From: Bifidobacterium breve
Lineage (GTDB): Bacteria > Actinomycetota > Actinomycetes > Nanopelagicales > Nanopelagicaceae
Assembly (NCBI GenBank): GCA_945889195.1
Contig: CAMDBB010000001.1
Coordinates: 1 to 64,000, forward strand
Length of the DNA: 64,000 nt
Direction of reading: 5' to 3'
Shown here: one piece after another, positions 46,823 through 54,959 of the stretch
Layout of the letters: each line of letters starts with the position of its first letter
Position numbering within the stretch: position 1 is the stretch's first letter
Made by a program: the position numbers and the translations under genes
Notes under the pieces: generated by a model
The model's database searches: none
Told to the model about the DNA's origin: nothing
The model's input: the letters and a program-made list of their open reading frames with translations, nothing else

Positions 46823-47490
46823 TGAGATTTAGTTCATTGCTTAAGGCCTTTAAGCCTCATAAAACTGTCCCCCTCACACCTTGGCGTGCGAATTCACGTT
46901 GGGATCTCTCACCCTTAAGAGTGCTTATCCTCTTCTTTGGCTTAGCGATATTTGGATTAGGTGACTCACTCTTTATTCAGGCAGGAATCGGTAATGCCCC
47001 TTGGACCGTCTTCGCTGAAGGACTGACGTATAAGACGGGTATGAGTATCGGCTTTGCGACTTTCGTCATAAGTGTCTTTGTACTTCTCTTATGGATCCCT
47101 TTAAAAGAGCGCCCAGGGTTTGGAACAATCTCAAATATCGTTCTGATCGCAACCTTCATCGAACTAGGAACACATATATTTCCTGAAGCGAACTCCTTCG
47201 CAGTCGGAGCCATTTATAACTTCATCGGAATCTCACTCGTCGGCATTGGTTCTGCTCTCTACATAACCTGTGGCCTAGGACCTGGCCCACGCGATGGTGC
47301 GATGACGGGGCTGCACTACCGAACTGGCGTCCGCGTCGGCCGAGTCAGAATGGCTATTGAAGTGACTGTCCTCGCCATTGGCTTCCTTATGGGTGGCACC
47401 GTTGGGGTGGGAACCGCCCTCTTCGCCCTCTTTATTGGCCAATCTGTCGCTATTTCTCTCGGAATTCTCGCGCGCCTGACCCATCAGTAA
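46822..47490 (+). CDS. YczE/YitT-like integral membrane protein
   Basis: The 222-residue protein has about five membrane helices and the YczE-type repeats: FGLAIFGLGDSLFIQAGIGN (~38-57), APWTVFAEGLTYKTGMSIG, and the second half-repeat LYITCGLGPGPRDGAMTGLH (~147-166), then YRTGVRVG. Function is unknown; it is sometimes annotated with YitT/DUF161 proteins. It is divergent from DUF554 with a 39-base gap, both apparently leaderless. Confidence 0.88.
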   Translation: MRFSSLLKAFKPHKTVPLTPWRANSRWDLSPLRVLILFFGLAIFGLGDSLFIQAGIGNAPWTVFAEGLTYKTGMSIGFATFVISVFVLLLWIPLKERPGFGTISNIVLIATFIELGTHIFPEANSFAVGAIYNFIGISLVGIGSALYITCGLGPGPRDGAMTGLHYRTGVRVGRVRMAIEVTVLAIGFLMGGTVGVGTALFALFIGQSVAISLGILARLTHQ

Positions 47491-47530
47491 TCCAGGTCTC
47501 CTCTAGATTTTCATCTATCTTCCCTCGGTC

Positions 47531-47570
47531 TGTGAGCCGTCATTTCACACGGGGTCGCAACCACCCCCGT
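47531..47570 (+). promoter_or_regulatory. Two-hairpin leader upstream of the purine permease
   Basis: Hairpin 1 pairs TGTGA (47531-47535) with TCACA (47545-47549). Hairpin 2 pairs ACGGGG (47549-47554) with CCCCGT (47565-47570) around a ten-base loop. They share A47549, so they may be exclusive or nearly stacked. A -10-like TAGATT lies upstream (about 47504) and an AGGAAGG Shine-Dalgarno follows. I do not recognise a known riboswitch class. Confidence 0.35.
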
Positions 47571-47592
47571 CAACAAAATTAGGAAGGTCGTC

Positions 47593-49029
47593 ATGCTCGA
47601 TACGTACTTCAAAATATCTGAACGCGGCTCAACTATAGGTCGTGAAGTCAGAGGTGGCCTCGTCACCTTCTTCACCATGGCTTATATCGTCGCGCTTAAT
47701 CCACTGATCATCGGCTTAGCAAAAGATGCTGATGGAAAATACATTGGCGGAGGAGATGCACCTAATCTCGCACTCGTAGCCGCAATGACAGCTCTCATGG
47801 CTGGTGTTCTCACCATTCTTATGGGGCTGGTCGGAAATTATCCACTCGCACTTGCTACAGGTCTTGGACTCAATACTTTCGTAGCAGTCGGTATTGCATC
47901 CCAAATGACTTGGGCAGATGCGATGGGTCTTGTCGTACTCGAAGGCATAATCATTACCGTCTTGGTTCTCACAGGCTTTAGAACTGCAGTCTTTAGGGCA
48001 GTTCCTGCTCAGTTAAAGATTGCGATATCAGTAGGTATCGGCCTCTTTATCGCACTCATTGGCCTCGTTGATGCTGGTTTTGTTCGCCGTACCGGCGCTG
48101 GTCCAGTTCCAGTAACTCTTGGCGATGGTGGAACACTCGTTGGTTGGCCAGTGATTGTTTTTGCCTTCGGTCTCTTTCTCACCATCGCACTGATGGTCAA
48201 GAAGACTAAGGGCGCTATCTTGATCGGAATCGTGCTCTCTACAGTTCTCGCGGTAGTTATCGAAACAACGCTCAAGATTGGTCCGCTATTTAATGGCGCC
48301 ACTGGAGATGTAAATCCAAAGGGTTGGAACCTCAACGTTCCAGCTGTACCAGAGAAGGTCGTTGCAACCCCTGACTTCAGCCTCTTCGGCGACTTTAATC
48401 TCTTCGGTTCACTCGATCGAATTCCACTCATCACTGTCATCCTACTTGTCTTCACACTCCTTCTCTCTGACTTCTTCGACACAGTCGGAACAGTCACTGC
48501 AATCGGACACGAAGCTGGATTGATCGATAAGGATGGAAACATTCCTAACAACGATCGCATCCTTCTCGTTGACTCACTTGCAGCTGTCGCAGGCGGTGCT
48601 GGAAGCATCTCCTCAAATACCAGCTACATCGAATCTGCTTCAGGTGTAGGTGAAGGTGCACGCACTGGCCTTGCCTCGATCGTTACAGGGCTCTGCTTCT
48701 TGTTAACAACGTTCCTGGCTCCGCTAGTAGCTGTGATTCCTTACGAGGCAGCAACTCCTGCGCTCATCATCGTTGGCTTCTTGATGATGACCCAGATCAA
48801 GGCAATTGATTGGGAAGATTATGGAATCGCTATTCCTGCCTTCCTCACAATCATCTTGATGCCATTTACTTACAACATCTCTGTAGGTATCGGCGCAGGG
48901 TTCGTAACTCACGTAGTAATCAGATATATCCAGGGTCGTCGCAAGGAAGTACATCCTTTGCTTCTTCTCGTTGCTGGATTGTTCATGGTCTACTTCTTAT
49001 CATCACCAATTAACACTTGGGTTGGTTAA
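47593..49029 (+). CDS. NCS2/AzgA-type hypoxanthine-guanine-adenine permease
   Basis: The 478-residue membrane protein belongs to the AzgA branch of NCS2 purine transporters: TFFTMAYIVALNPLIIGLAK (~26-45), YPLALATGLGLNTFVAVGI (the NxN-containing core, ~83-101), VGIGLFIALIGLVDAGFV, LLLSDFFDTVGTVTAIG (~293-309) and SISSNTSYIESASGVGEGAR (the QS-like substrate site). It imports purine bases as proton symport substrates, fitting with apt nearby. SD AGGAAGG precedes the ATG. It ends at a strong terminator. Confidence 0.93.
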   Translation: MLDTYFKISERGSTIGREVRGGLVTFFTMAYIVALNPLIIGLAKDADGKYIGGGDAPNLALVAAMTALMAGVLTILMGLVGNYPLALATGLGLNTFVAVGIASQMTWADAMGLVVLEGIIITVLVLTGFRTAVFRAVPAQLKIAISVGIGLFIALIGLVDAGFVRRTGAGPVPVTLGDGGTLVGWPVIVFAFGLFLTIALMVKKTKGAILIGIVLSTVLAVVIETTLKIGPLFNGATGDVNPKGWNLNVPAVPEKVVATPDFSLFGDFNLFGSLDRIPLITVILLVFTLLLSDFFDTVGTVTAIGHEAGLIDKDGNIPNNDRILLVDSLAAVAGGAGSISSNTSYIESASGVGEGARTGLASIVTGLCFLLTTFLAPLVAVIPYEAATPALIIVGFLMMTQIKAIDWEDYGIAIPAFLTIILMPFTYNISVGIGAGFVTHVVIRYIQGRRKEVHPLLLLVAGLFMVYFLSSPINTWVG

Positions 49030-49048
49030 ACTGCCAAGACTGAACTAG

Positions 49049-49087
49049 AAGTAAGCCCGCATCGAAAGGTGCGGGCTTACTTTTTTT
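49049..49087 (+). terminator. Rho-independent terminator after the purine permease
   Basis: A 12-bp stem (AAGTAAGCCCGC at 49049-49060 with GCGGGCTTACTT at 49071-49082) surrounds a 10-base loop and leads into a seven-T run (49081-49087). It separates the permease from the convergent ung gene. It overlaps the ung stop region by a few bases. Confidence 0.93.
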
Positions 49088-49706
49088 ACAAGCTCCAATC
49101 AATCGGCTCTCTACCTTGCGCCACCAGTAACTCATTTGCTCGAGAAAATGGTTTTGACCCAAAGAATCCTCGATAGGCGCTCAGTGGACTTGGGTGGGCC
49201 GAGCTCATTTGATACTCAAAGTACTGCGATAACTCTTGGGCGCTCTTTCCCCAAAGAATTGCAACTACGCCACGAGAACCTAGCTCTTTTGCGATGAAGT
49301 CAGTGATGCGTTGCCAACCAAGATTTGCATGCGCAGCGCTCTCGCCAACTCGTGTAGTGAGAACACGATTAAGAAGTAGCACACCAGATCTTTCCCAGGA
49401 TGAGAGATCCCCACTTACAGGTTTCTCTACTCCAAGATCGCTCTCTAACTCTTGGAATATGTTACGAAGAGATGCCGGTAATCGAACTATCTCAGGTGGA
49501 ATCGAGAATGCCATACCCATCGCATTACCTGGGGTCGGATATGGATCTTGACCAAAGATGACCACCTTTATCTTCTCAAGATCAAGCTCCAGCGCCCTAA
49601 AAATTAACTCACGAGATGGTGCCGTGTTCTCGCCTTCAATCTGCCCGAGAATTCGATCAATCTCAGGCGCCAGTGGTTCAAGGAGGCGTTGCCAACTAAC
49701 GTGCAC
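49086..49706 (-). CDS. ung: Uracil-DNA glycosylase (family 1)
   Basis: UNG removes uracil from DNA to start base excision repair. The ~206-residue protein has the catalytic KVVIFGQDPYPTPGNAMGMA (with the water-activating Asp), RLPASLRNIFQELESDLG, then VLLLNRVLTTR, WGKSAQEL and the C-terminal SSAHPSPLSAYRGFFGSKPF (the His-Pro-Ser loop). The ORF is open to 49739, which would overlap the ABC gene by 44 bases. I prefer GTG 49706 (overlap 11), just before the conserved WQRLLEP. Start codon remains uncertain. Confidence 0.93.
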   Translation of the reverse strand: MHVSWQRLLEPLAPEIDRILGQIEGENTAPSRELIFRALELDLEKIKVVIFGQDPYPTPGNAMGMAFSIPPEIVRLPASLRNIFQELESDLGVEKPVSGDLSSWERSGVLLLNRVLTTRVGESAAHANLGWQRITDFIAKELGSRGVVAILWGKSAQELSQYFEYQMSSAHPSPLSAYRGFFGSKPFSRANELLVAQGREPIDWSL

Positions 49707-50484
49707 GGGCGAAGAAGCGCGAACCATCGAAGTTGACATCCATCGCCAACTCGAAGACTGCAGACATATGTTCGGAGGTAATCACATCACCAATCGGTCC
49801 AGATACCGCGACCTGACCATCTTTGAGTATGAGTGCGTGCGTGGTCCCAGTAGGTATCTCTTCAATGTGATGAGTGACCAGAATTGATGCAGGGGCTGCT
49901 GGATCGGAGGCAAATATTGAGAATCGCTTCAACAAATCTTCTCGCCCACCTAAATCCAACCCTGCAGCTGGTTCATCTAGGAGCAAGAGTTCCGGATCTG
50001 CCATCAGAGCTCGAGAAATCTGTACGCGCTTTCGTTCACCTTCACTCAGTGTTCCATATTCGCGATCGGCGAGATCACGAACACCGAAGGTAGTTAATAG
50101 CGCAACCGCTCGCGACTCATCCCAGAGGTCATAAGCCTCGTTCCAACGACCTAAGACTGCATATGCTGCAGTGAGCACCACATCGCGAACCTTCTCTTCA
50201 TAGGGAATATCTTCGGCGACGAGAGCGCCACAAATACCGATGCGAGTACGAAGTTCGAAGAGATCCACTCTGCCCATAGTCTTATCAAGAATTGAAACGG
50301 TGCCAGTCGTCGGAAAGGTGCGTGTGGCTAAAATCTGAATAAGAGTGGATTTACCAGCGCCGTTCGGTCCGAGAACAACCCAGCGCTCCCCTGCCGTTAT
50401 TGAAAAATTGATTGGTCCGAGAATCGTCCGCTGACCTCTGCGCACTGAGACATCGCGCAACTCCAAGACAATCTGGCCACTCAT
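49696..50484 (-). CDS. ABC transporter ATP-binding protein
   Basis: The 262-residue protein is a stand-alone ABC ATPase: Walker A VVLGPNGAGKSTLIQIL (~35-51), signature TLSEGERKRVQISRAL, Walker B ELLLLDEPAAGLD and H-loop SILVTHHIEEIP. It resembles YlmA/ModF-type ATPases; no permease gene is nearby, so the partner is unknown. The start at ATG 50484 (MSGQIVLELRDV) fits the usual N-terminus; the frame is open to 50514. A -10-like TATCTT lies eight bases upstream. It overlaps ung. Confidence 0.88.
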   Translation of the reverse strand: MSGQIVLELRDVSVRRGQRTILGPINFSITAGERWVVLGPNGAGKSTLIQILATRTFPTTGTVSILDKTMGRVDLFELRTRIGICGALVAEDIPYEEKVRDVVLTAAYAVLGRWNEAYDLWDESRAVALLTTFGVRDLADREYGTLSEGERKRVQISRALMADPELLLLDEPAAGLDLGGREDLLKRFSIFASDPAAPASILVTHHIEEIPTGTTHALILKDGQVAVSGPIGDVITSEHMSAVFELAMDVNFDGSRFFARAR

Positions 50485-50553
50485 AGGGTCACAAGATATA
50501 TCTTTCACAATCAAATCGAGGGAAATTATCGCCTCGCCTCTAGTGATTCGCGA

Positions 50554-50566
50554 TAACCTCGCTCAG
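50554..50566 (+). promoter_or_regulatory. Leaderless promoter of serB
   Basis: TAACCT (50554-50559) is followed by exactly six bases and the GTG at 50566. No Shine-Dalgarno is present. Confidence 0.65.
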
Positions 50567-51768
50567 TGAGCACAGATACCAGGCGTTATACGGGGCTCAT
50601 ATTGGTCTCCGGAATAGATAGCCCCGGAATCACGCAAGCGCTCTTTGAGACCTTAGCTCCCTTCGCCATCACCGTTCTAGATATTGAACAGGTAGTTATT
50701 CGCGAACGTCTGATACTTACAATCTTGATAGACCTCAACCCAGATCACGCCCAAGCTATTGAACAAGACCTCACTGCCTGCGCCGAACGATTGGGCGTTG
50801 ATATCGCTACCTCTTTCCAGACGCAAGAGATGGCTTCCATTGCAGCCAAATCTGGTTTGCTCCATGTTGTAGCCCTTGGGTCGCCTCTTGCTCCGCAAGC
50901 AATCGCAGAAATTGCCAGCACAATCGCATCTCTTTCCGGCAATATCGAACGGATACATCGCACCGCGAGTTATCCCGTTACAGCTATCGAATTTATCGTA
51001 TCGGGTGCTGATCAGAGCGTACTTCGCCAAAACCTTGCAGTTGTATCAGCTGATCAGAACGTAGATATCGCTGTCTCCCCTGGCGGTCTTATGCGCTGGG
51101 CAAAGAAGTTGGTTGTCATGGATGTTGATTCAACCCTCATCCAACAAGAAGTCATTGAGCTACTTGCTGCGAAGGCGGGCGCTCTCAAAGAGGTTCAGGA
51201 GATAACGAGCGCTGCCATGCGTGGAGATCTGGATTTCTCCCAAAGCCTTGTTGCGCGAGTTGCCCTACTTAAAGGCTTGCCTGAATCAGCACTAGATGAG
51301 GTGAGGGGCGAGATAACACTTACTCCAGGAGCTAGAACGCTGGTGCAGACGCTTAAGAAATTAGGTCATAGCGTCGCAGTTGTCTCAGGTGGTTTCACCT
51401 CTGTGATTGAGCCTCTCATTAAAGAACTTGGAATAACGCACTATCGAGCAAATACTCTTGAAGTCAAAAATGGCGCCTTGACTGGAAAGGTTCTAGGAAC
51501 AATTATCGACCGGGCTGGCAAGGCAACTGCGCTCCGTGACTTTGCACAGATTGAAGGCGTTGATCTCGAACAAACTATCGCGATCGGAGATGGAGCAAAC
51601 GATCTCGACATGATTGCTATTGCAGGACTTGGAATCGCATTTAATGCAAAGCCTGCTGTGAAAGCGGCAGCAGATAGTTCAGTGAGTGCTCCATATCTTG
51701 ATTCAGTTCTATATCTGCTGGGTATTACTCGCGAAGAGATTGAAGAAGCTGGAGCTCTTCGCAAGTAG
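50566..51768 (+). CDS. serB: Phosphoserine phosphatase
   Basis: SerB dephosphorylates phosphoserine in the last step of serine synthesis. The 400-residue protein has two N-terminal ACT-like regulatory domains (about 8-80 and 96-170) and a C-terminal HAD domain with the nucleophile LVVMDVDSTLIQQEVIELLA (~183-202), VAVVSGGFTSVIEPL, then KATALRDFA and AIGDGANDLDMIAIAGLGIA. The layout matches the ACT-containing SerB2 of Mycobacterium. It is divergent from the ABC gene and convergent with hisG, eight bases apart. Confidence 0.95.
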   Translation: MSTDTRRYTGLILVSGIDSPGITQALFETLAPFAITVLDIEQVVIRERLILTILIDLNPDHAQAIEQDLTACAERLGVDIATSFQTQEMASIAAKSGLLHVVALGSPLAPQAIAEIASTIASLSGNIERIHRTASYPVTAIEFIVSGADQSVLRQNLAVVSADQNVDIAVSPGGLMRWAKKLVVMDVDSTLIQQEVIELLAAKAGALKEVQEITSAAMRGDLDFSQSLVARVALLKGLPESALDEVRGEITLTPGARTLVQTLKKLGHSVAVVSGGFTSVIEPLIKELGITHYRANTLEVKNGALTGKVLGTIIDRAGKATALRDFAQIEGVDLEQTIAIGDGANDLDMIAIAGLGIAFNAKPAVKAAADSSVSAPYLDSVLYLLGITREEIEEAGALRK

Positions 51769-51776
51769 GTAAAGTT

Positions 51777-52622
51777 TTAAAGGCGACAAGCGTGGATATC
51801 AGTTACCAAAATTCCACGCGCACCGAGCGCCCAGAGCTCATCCATAAGGCGATTGGTATCTTTTCGTAAGACCATCGCACGAACTGCAACCCAATCCTTC
51901 TTTTGAAGTGGTGAAATTGTTGGTGACTCTAGGCCAGGAGTAATGGCACATGCCTTATCTACGCTGACCAGTGGAATGTCGTAATCCAAGAGAACATATT
52001 GTCGAGCTGTGACAACACCTTGCAGACGCCTCATGAGAATTTCCAGCTCTGGATTGAGAACACCACCTGCGCGCTTAATCAGAACTGCCTCAGAGATCAA
52101 AATTGCATCGCCAAAGATTTCAAGGCCTGCCTGCTTGAGAGTATTGCCAGTGCTCACTACATCGGCGATGAGATCGGCTACCCCTAACCTGACGCTGCTC
52201 TCTACTGCACCATCTAACCTGACAACAGATGCAGTCAGCGCATTCTTTCTCAAGAAATCTTCCACTAAGCCGGGATAGGCGGTGGCAACTCTCTTACCTG
52301 AAATATCTGCCAACTTCATATTGGTGCTCACGGGAGCTGCGAATCTAAAGGTAGAGCGACCAAAGTCAAGAGAGAGGATCTCCTCCGATGTGGCGCCTGA
52401 ATCAATCAAGAGATCGCGACCAGTAATGCCCGCCTCTAGCTCTCCTGTACCAACATAGATAGCGATATCGCGTGGTCGCAGGTAATAAAACTCAACGCTA
52501 TTTTCTGGATCGATCAGAACTAAGTCGCGCGAATCGCTTCTCTGTCGGTAGCCGGCTTCCTTAAGGATTGAGATTGATGAGTCAGCTAGGGAACCTTTGT
52601 TAGGAACGGCTATCCGTAACAT
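51777..52622 (-). CDS. hisG: ATP phosphoribosyltransferase (long form)
   Basis: HisG starts histidine synthesis by joining ATP and PRPP. The 281-residue protein is the long form with a C-terminal regulatory domain (about 210-281), so no HisZ is needed and histidine feedback is expected. The N-terminus is MLRIAVPNKGSLADSSI, with DIAIYVGTGELEAGITGRDL (~53-72) and VADLIADVVSTGNTLKQAGL (~148-167, PRPP site). It has an SD TAGGAG seven bases before ATG 52622. It follows hisE by 27 bases. Confidence 0.96.
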   Translation of the reverse strand: MLRIAVPNKGSLADSSISILKEAGYRQRSDSRDLVLIDPENSVEFYYLRPRDIAIYVGTGELEAGITGRDLLIDSGATSEEILSLDFGRSTFRFAAPVSTNMKLADISGKRVATAYPGLVEDFLRKNALTASVVRLDGAVESSVRLGVADLIADVVSTGNTLKQAGLEIFGDAILISEAVLIKRAGGVLNPELEILMRRLQGVVTARQYVLLDYDIPLVSVDKACAITPGLESPTISPLQKKDWVAVRAMVLRKDTNRLMDELWALGARGILVTDIHACRL

Positions 52623-52649
52623 TATTCAACTCCTAAAGTAGAAAGGTAA

Positions 52650-52913
52650 CTAGAGGTAACGGTAGATATCTTCGGGCTTGAGTCCACGAGCGAGCATTAA
52701 GGTTTGTAGATGGTAGATAAGCTGACTGATTTCTTCAGCTAGCGCCTCATCTGACTCATGCTCTGCAGCGAGCCAGACCTCACCCGCCTCTTCCAAAATC
52801 TTCTTACCAATCTGGTGAACTCCGCCGTCAAGGGCTGCAACGGTCGAGGAGACGGCTGGGCGGGATATAGCTTTCTCAGCTAGCTCGGCCCACAGTTCAT
52901 CAAAGCTCTTCAC
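52650..52913 (-). CDS. hisE: Phosphoribosyl-ATP diphosphatase
   Basis: HisE hydrolyses phosphoribosyl-ATP to phosphoribosyl-AMP, the second step of histidine synthesis. The 87-residue protein is a MazG-like all-alpha NTP pyrophosphatase with [20 protein letters not shown] (metal-binding Glu, ~30-49) and [20 protein letters not shown]. It is a stand-alone HisE, not fused to HisI, as in Actinobacteria. GTG start, with TAAACT six bases upstream overlapping the rpe stop codon. It precedes hisG. Confidence 0.94.
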   Translation of the reverse strand: MKSFDELWAELAEKAISRPAVSSTVAALDGGVHQIGKKILEEAGEVWLAAEHESDEALAEEISQLIYHLQTLMLARGLKPEDIYRYL

Positions 52914-52925
52914 GGGTTGAGTTTA
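52913..52925 (-). promoter_or_regulatory. Leaderless promoter of hisE overlapping the rpe stop codon
   Basis: On the minus strand TAAACT (52925-52920) is six bases before GTG 52913. Its first three bases are the TAA stop of rpe. Confidence 0.6.
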
Positions 52926-53582
52926 CAGTCCCATGGCACGAGCGCGCAGAGCATTTACCATCTGCGCGGGATCACTCGATGAGAAGACGGCGCTTCCTGC
53001 AACAAAGGTATCTGCGCCAGCGCTTCGGGCTATTTCAATCGTTTCGAGCGAAACTCCCCCATCAACTTGTAGCCAAATATCACGTGAACCAATCAACTTC
53101 TTCGTCTCGGCAACCTTGGTCATCATCTCGACCATAAACTTCTGCCCACCGAATCCTGGTTCGACAGTCATAATCAAGACCATATCTACCTCATCGAAGA
53201 ACTCTGCATAATCCGAGATTGGAGTTCCTGGCTTGAGGGCCAAAGAGGCTCTTGAACCGTGGGCTTTGATACTGCGTAGGGTTTGGCGAATATTGGCGCA
53301 CGCTTCCGCATGCACAGTTACGCTAGCCGAACCCACCTCCGCATACGCGACCGCTATCTGATCCACGTCGGCAACCATGAGATGCGAATCGACAGGTAGA
53401 GGACTCCCTTTAATTATCGCGTGAGCCGCATCAAAATCCCACGTCAGATTCGGTACAAATTGATTATCCATAATATCTAGATGCAATAGATCGCTCACTG
53501 CGGCAATCTTTGCAATCTCTTCTTGCAGATGTGACTTGTCGGCATTAAGAATGCTTGGAGTAATTCGAACCTCGCCCAACAT
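52923..53582 (-). CDS. rpe: Ribulose-phosphate 3-epimerase
   Basis: Rpe interconverts ribulose 5-phosphate and xylulose 5-phosphate in the pentose phosphate pathway. The 219-residue TIM barrel has ITPSILNADKSHLQEEIAKI, LLHLDIMDNQFVPNLTWDFD (metal His and catalytic Asp, ~33-52), PVDSHLMVAD, VLIMTVEPGFGGQKFMVEM and LQVDGGVSLETIEIARSAGA, then DTFVAGSAVF. It lies between rsmB and hisE. The -10 TAGGGT overlaps the rsmB stop. Confidence 0.96.
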   Translation of the reverse strand: MLGEVRITPSILNADKSHLQEEIAKIAAVSDLLHLDIMDNQFVPNLTWDFDAAHAIIKGSPLPVDSHLMVADVDQIAVAYAEVGSASVTVHAEACANIRQTLRSIKAHGSRASLALKPGTPISDYAEFFDEVDMVLIMTVEPGFGGQKFMVEMMTKVAETKKLIGSRDIWLQVDGGVSLETIEIARSAGADTFVAGSAVFSSSDPAQMVNALRARAMGL

Positions 53583-53594
53583 GGTTAAACCCTA
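53582..53594 (-). promoter_or_regulatory. Leaderless promoter of rpe overlapping the rsmB stop codon
   Basis: On the minus strand TAGGGT (53594-53589) is six bases before ATG 53582. Its first three bases are the TAG stop of rsmB. Confidence 0.6.
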
Positions 53595-54959
53595 ATCCAT
53601 CTTCTTACGAAAGAGAGCGAGATACATTGAATCTGTATTATGAACGCTCGCCCAGAGCGAGAGAGCGCCATCTCGCGTGGCTCCCTCAAGGTTTTCTGGC
53701 AGGTATGACGTGATATCAATCTGCTCCAGCTCAGGATGCTTCTTAAGTACCGCCTTCACCTGTGCACTTGTCTCAGCGTAATGGGGGCTACACGTGGCAT
53801 AGCCAAAGATGCCTCCTGCGCGCAGAACTGAAAGTGCGCCTTCGACTAACTCTGATTGCAACTCTGTGAGTTCTCTCAAATCTTGCAAGGTGCGACGCCA
53901 CCTCACTTCAGGTCTACGTCGCAGCGCACCCAATCCAGTGCACGGAACATCTGCGAGAACTGCATCAAAACTTTCTCCGTGTTCCTTTACTTGACGTCCA
54001 TCACCAACCCAAACCTCGGCACCTTTCACAACCTTCTTCACCAGCGCAGCCCTCGCCTCTGAAACTTCATTGGCTATAAAGGTATGACCAGCCTGCCTTG
54101 CGATACTCGAGAGCAGCGCTGCCTTTCCGCCAGGACCTGCGCACAGATCCAAAACTCGTTCTGAATCGCGTGCAGCCAACGAGAAGATATGAGCCACTAA
54201 TTGCGAGCCCTCATCTTGCACACCCGCTAAGCGATGGCGAATCAACTCAATTGATGCCGGTGGTGAATCAACTTTGGCTCCGTATGGGGAGTATGTTGTT
54301 GCAACGCCACCAAGTTCAATCAAATCTTCTTGTGTAGATAACCCTGGCCATGAAACTAGCGTCGGTTGTGCCGGCGTGTTATTCGCAATTAACTCAGCTT
54401 CAACCTTGTGAAGATCTTTAAGTAGATCAAAGTAGGCAGAGACTATCCACTCTGGATGCGAGTGAATAATCGCAAGTCGCGATATATCGTCGGTGGTCTC
54501 CTGGGCTGGCGCTAACCAATGCGAGAGCTCCTGCGCGCTCACCTTGCGCAGAATTGCATTGACATATGAGGCTTTGGATTCTCCTATCGCCTTTCGCGCC
54601 AATTCAACTGTCGCTGAGACTGCAGCATGTGTTGCGACCCGCATCTCAAAGAGCTGATGAACGCCGAGGCGACAAATATCGACGATTCCGGGATCAACTT
54701 CATCGATGGGGCGATCGAAGACCTGACTCAGAATGTAATCGTGCCTCCCCTGCATACGGATCGTTCCATAGAGCAATTCCGTTGCAAATCCTCTATCACG
54801 AAGATCAAGAGTCGATGCCGCTAGAGCGCTTGGGAGAAGGAGGTTTGAGTAACCCTCTCTTCGATTAACTTCTGTCAGAACATCAAAGACAAGTACGCGC
54901 ACCGCATCCGGCTTCGGCGATTTAAAGCTATCTCGTCTCGCCTTAACCAAGGCGTTCAC
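53592..54959 (-). CDS. rsmB: 16S rRNA (cytosine(967)-C5)-methyltransferase
   Basis: RsmB (Fmu/Sun) methylates C967 of 16S rRNA. The ~455-residue protein has an N-terminal NusB-like domain (VRVLVFDVLTEVNRREGYSN, RDRGFATELLYGTIR) and a SAM-dependent domain: VLDLCAGPGGKAALLSSIAR (~275-294), DAVLADVPCTGLGALRRRPE with the catalytic Cys, and FGYATCSPHYAET with the second Cys. The ORF is open to ATG 54980; I use GTG 54959 (overlap of 17 with fmt), but the start is uncertain. Confidence 0.93.
   Translation of the reverse strand: MNALVKARRDSFKSPKPDAVRVLVFDVLTEVNRREGYSNLLLPSALAASTLDLRDRGFATELLYGTIRMQGRHDYILSQVFDRPIDEVDPGIVDICRLGVHQLFEMRVATHAAVSATVELARKAIGESKASYVNAILRKVSAQELSHWLAPAQETTDDISRLAIIHSHPEWIVSAYFDLLKDLHKVEAELIANNTPAQPTLVSWPGLSTQEDLIELGGVATTYSPYGAKVDSPPASIELIRHRLAGVQDEGSQLVAHIFSLAARDSERVLDLCAGPGGKAALLSSIARQAGHTFIANEVSEARAALVKKVVKGAEVWVGDGRQVKEHGESFDAVLADVPCTGLGALRRRPEVRWRRTLQDLRELTELQSELVEGALSVLRAGGIFGYATCSPHYAETSAQVKAVLKKHPELEQIDITSYLPENLEGATRDGALSLWASVHNTDSMYLALFRKKMD

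Noticed and set aside
48009-48608. 199-codon ORF antisense to the purine permease
   Set aside because: It is a shadow frame of a well-supported permease gene, with Arg/Pro/Thr/Ser-rich composition and no recognisable domain.
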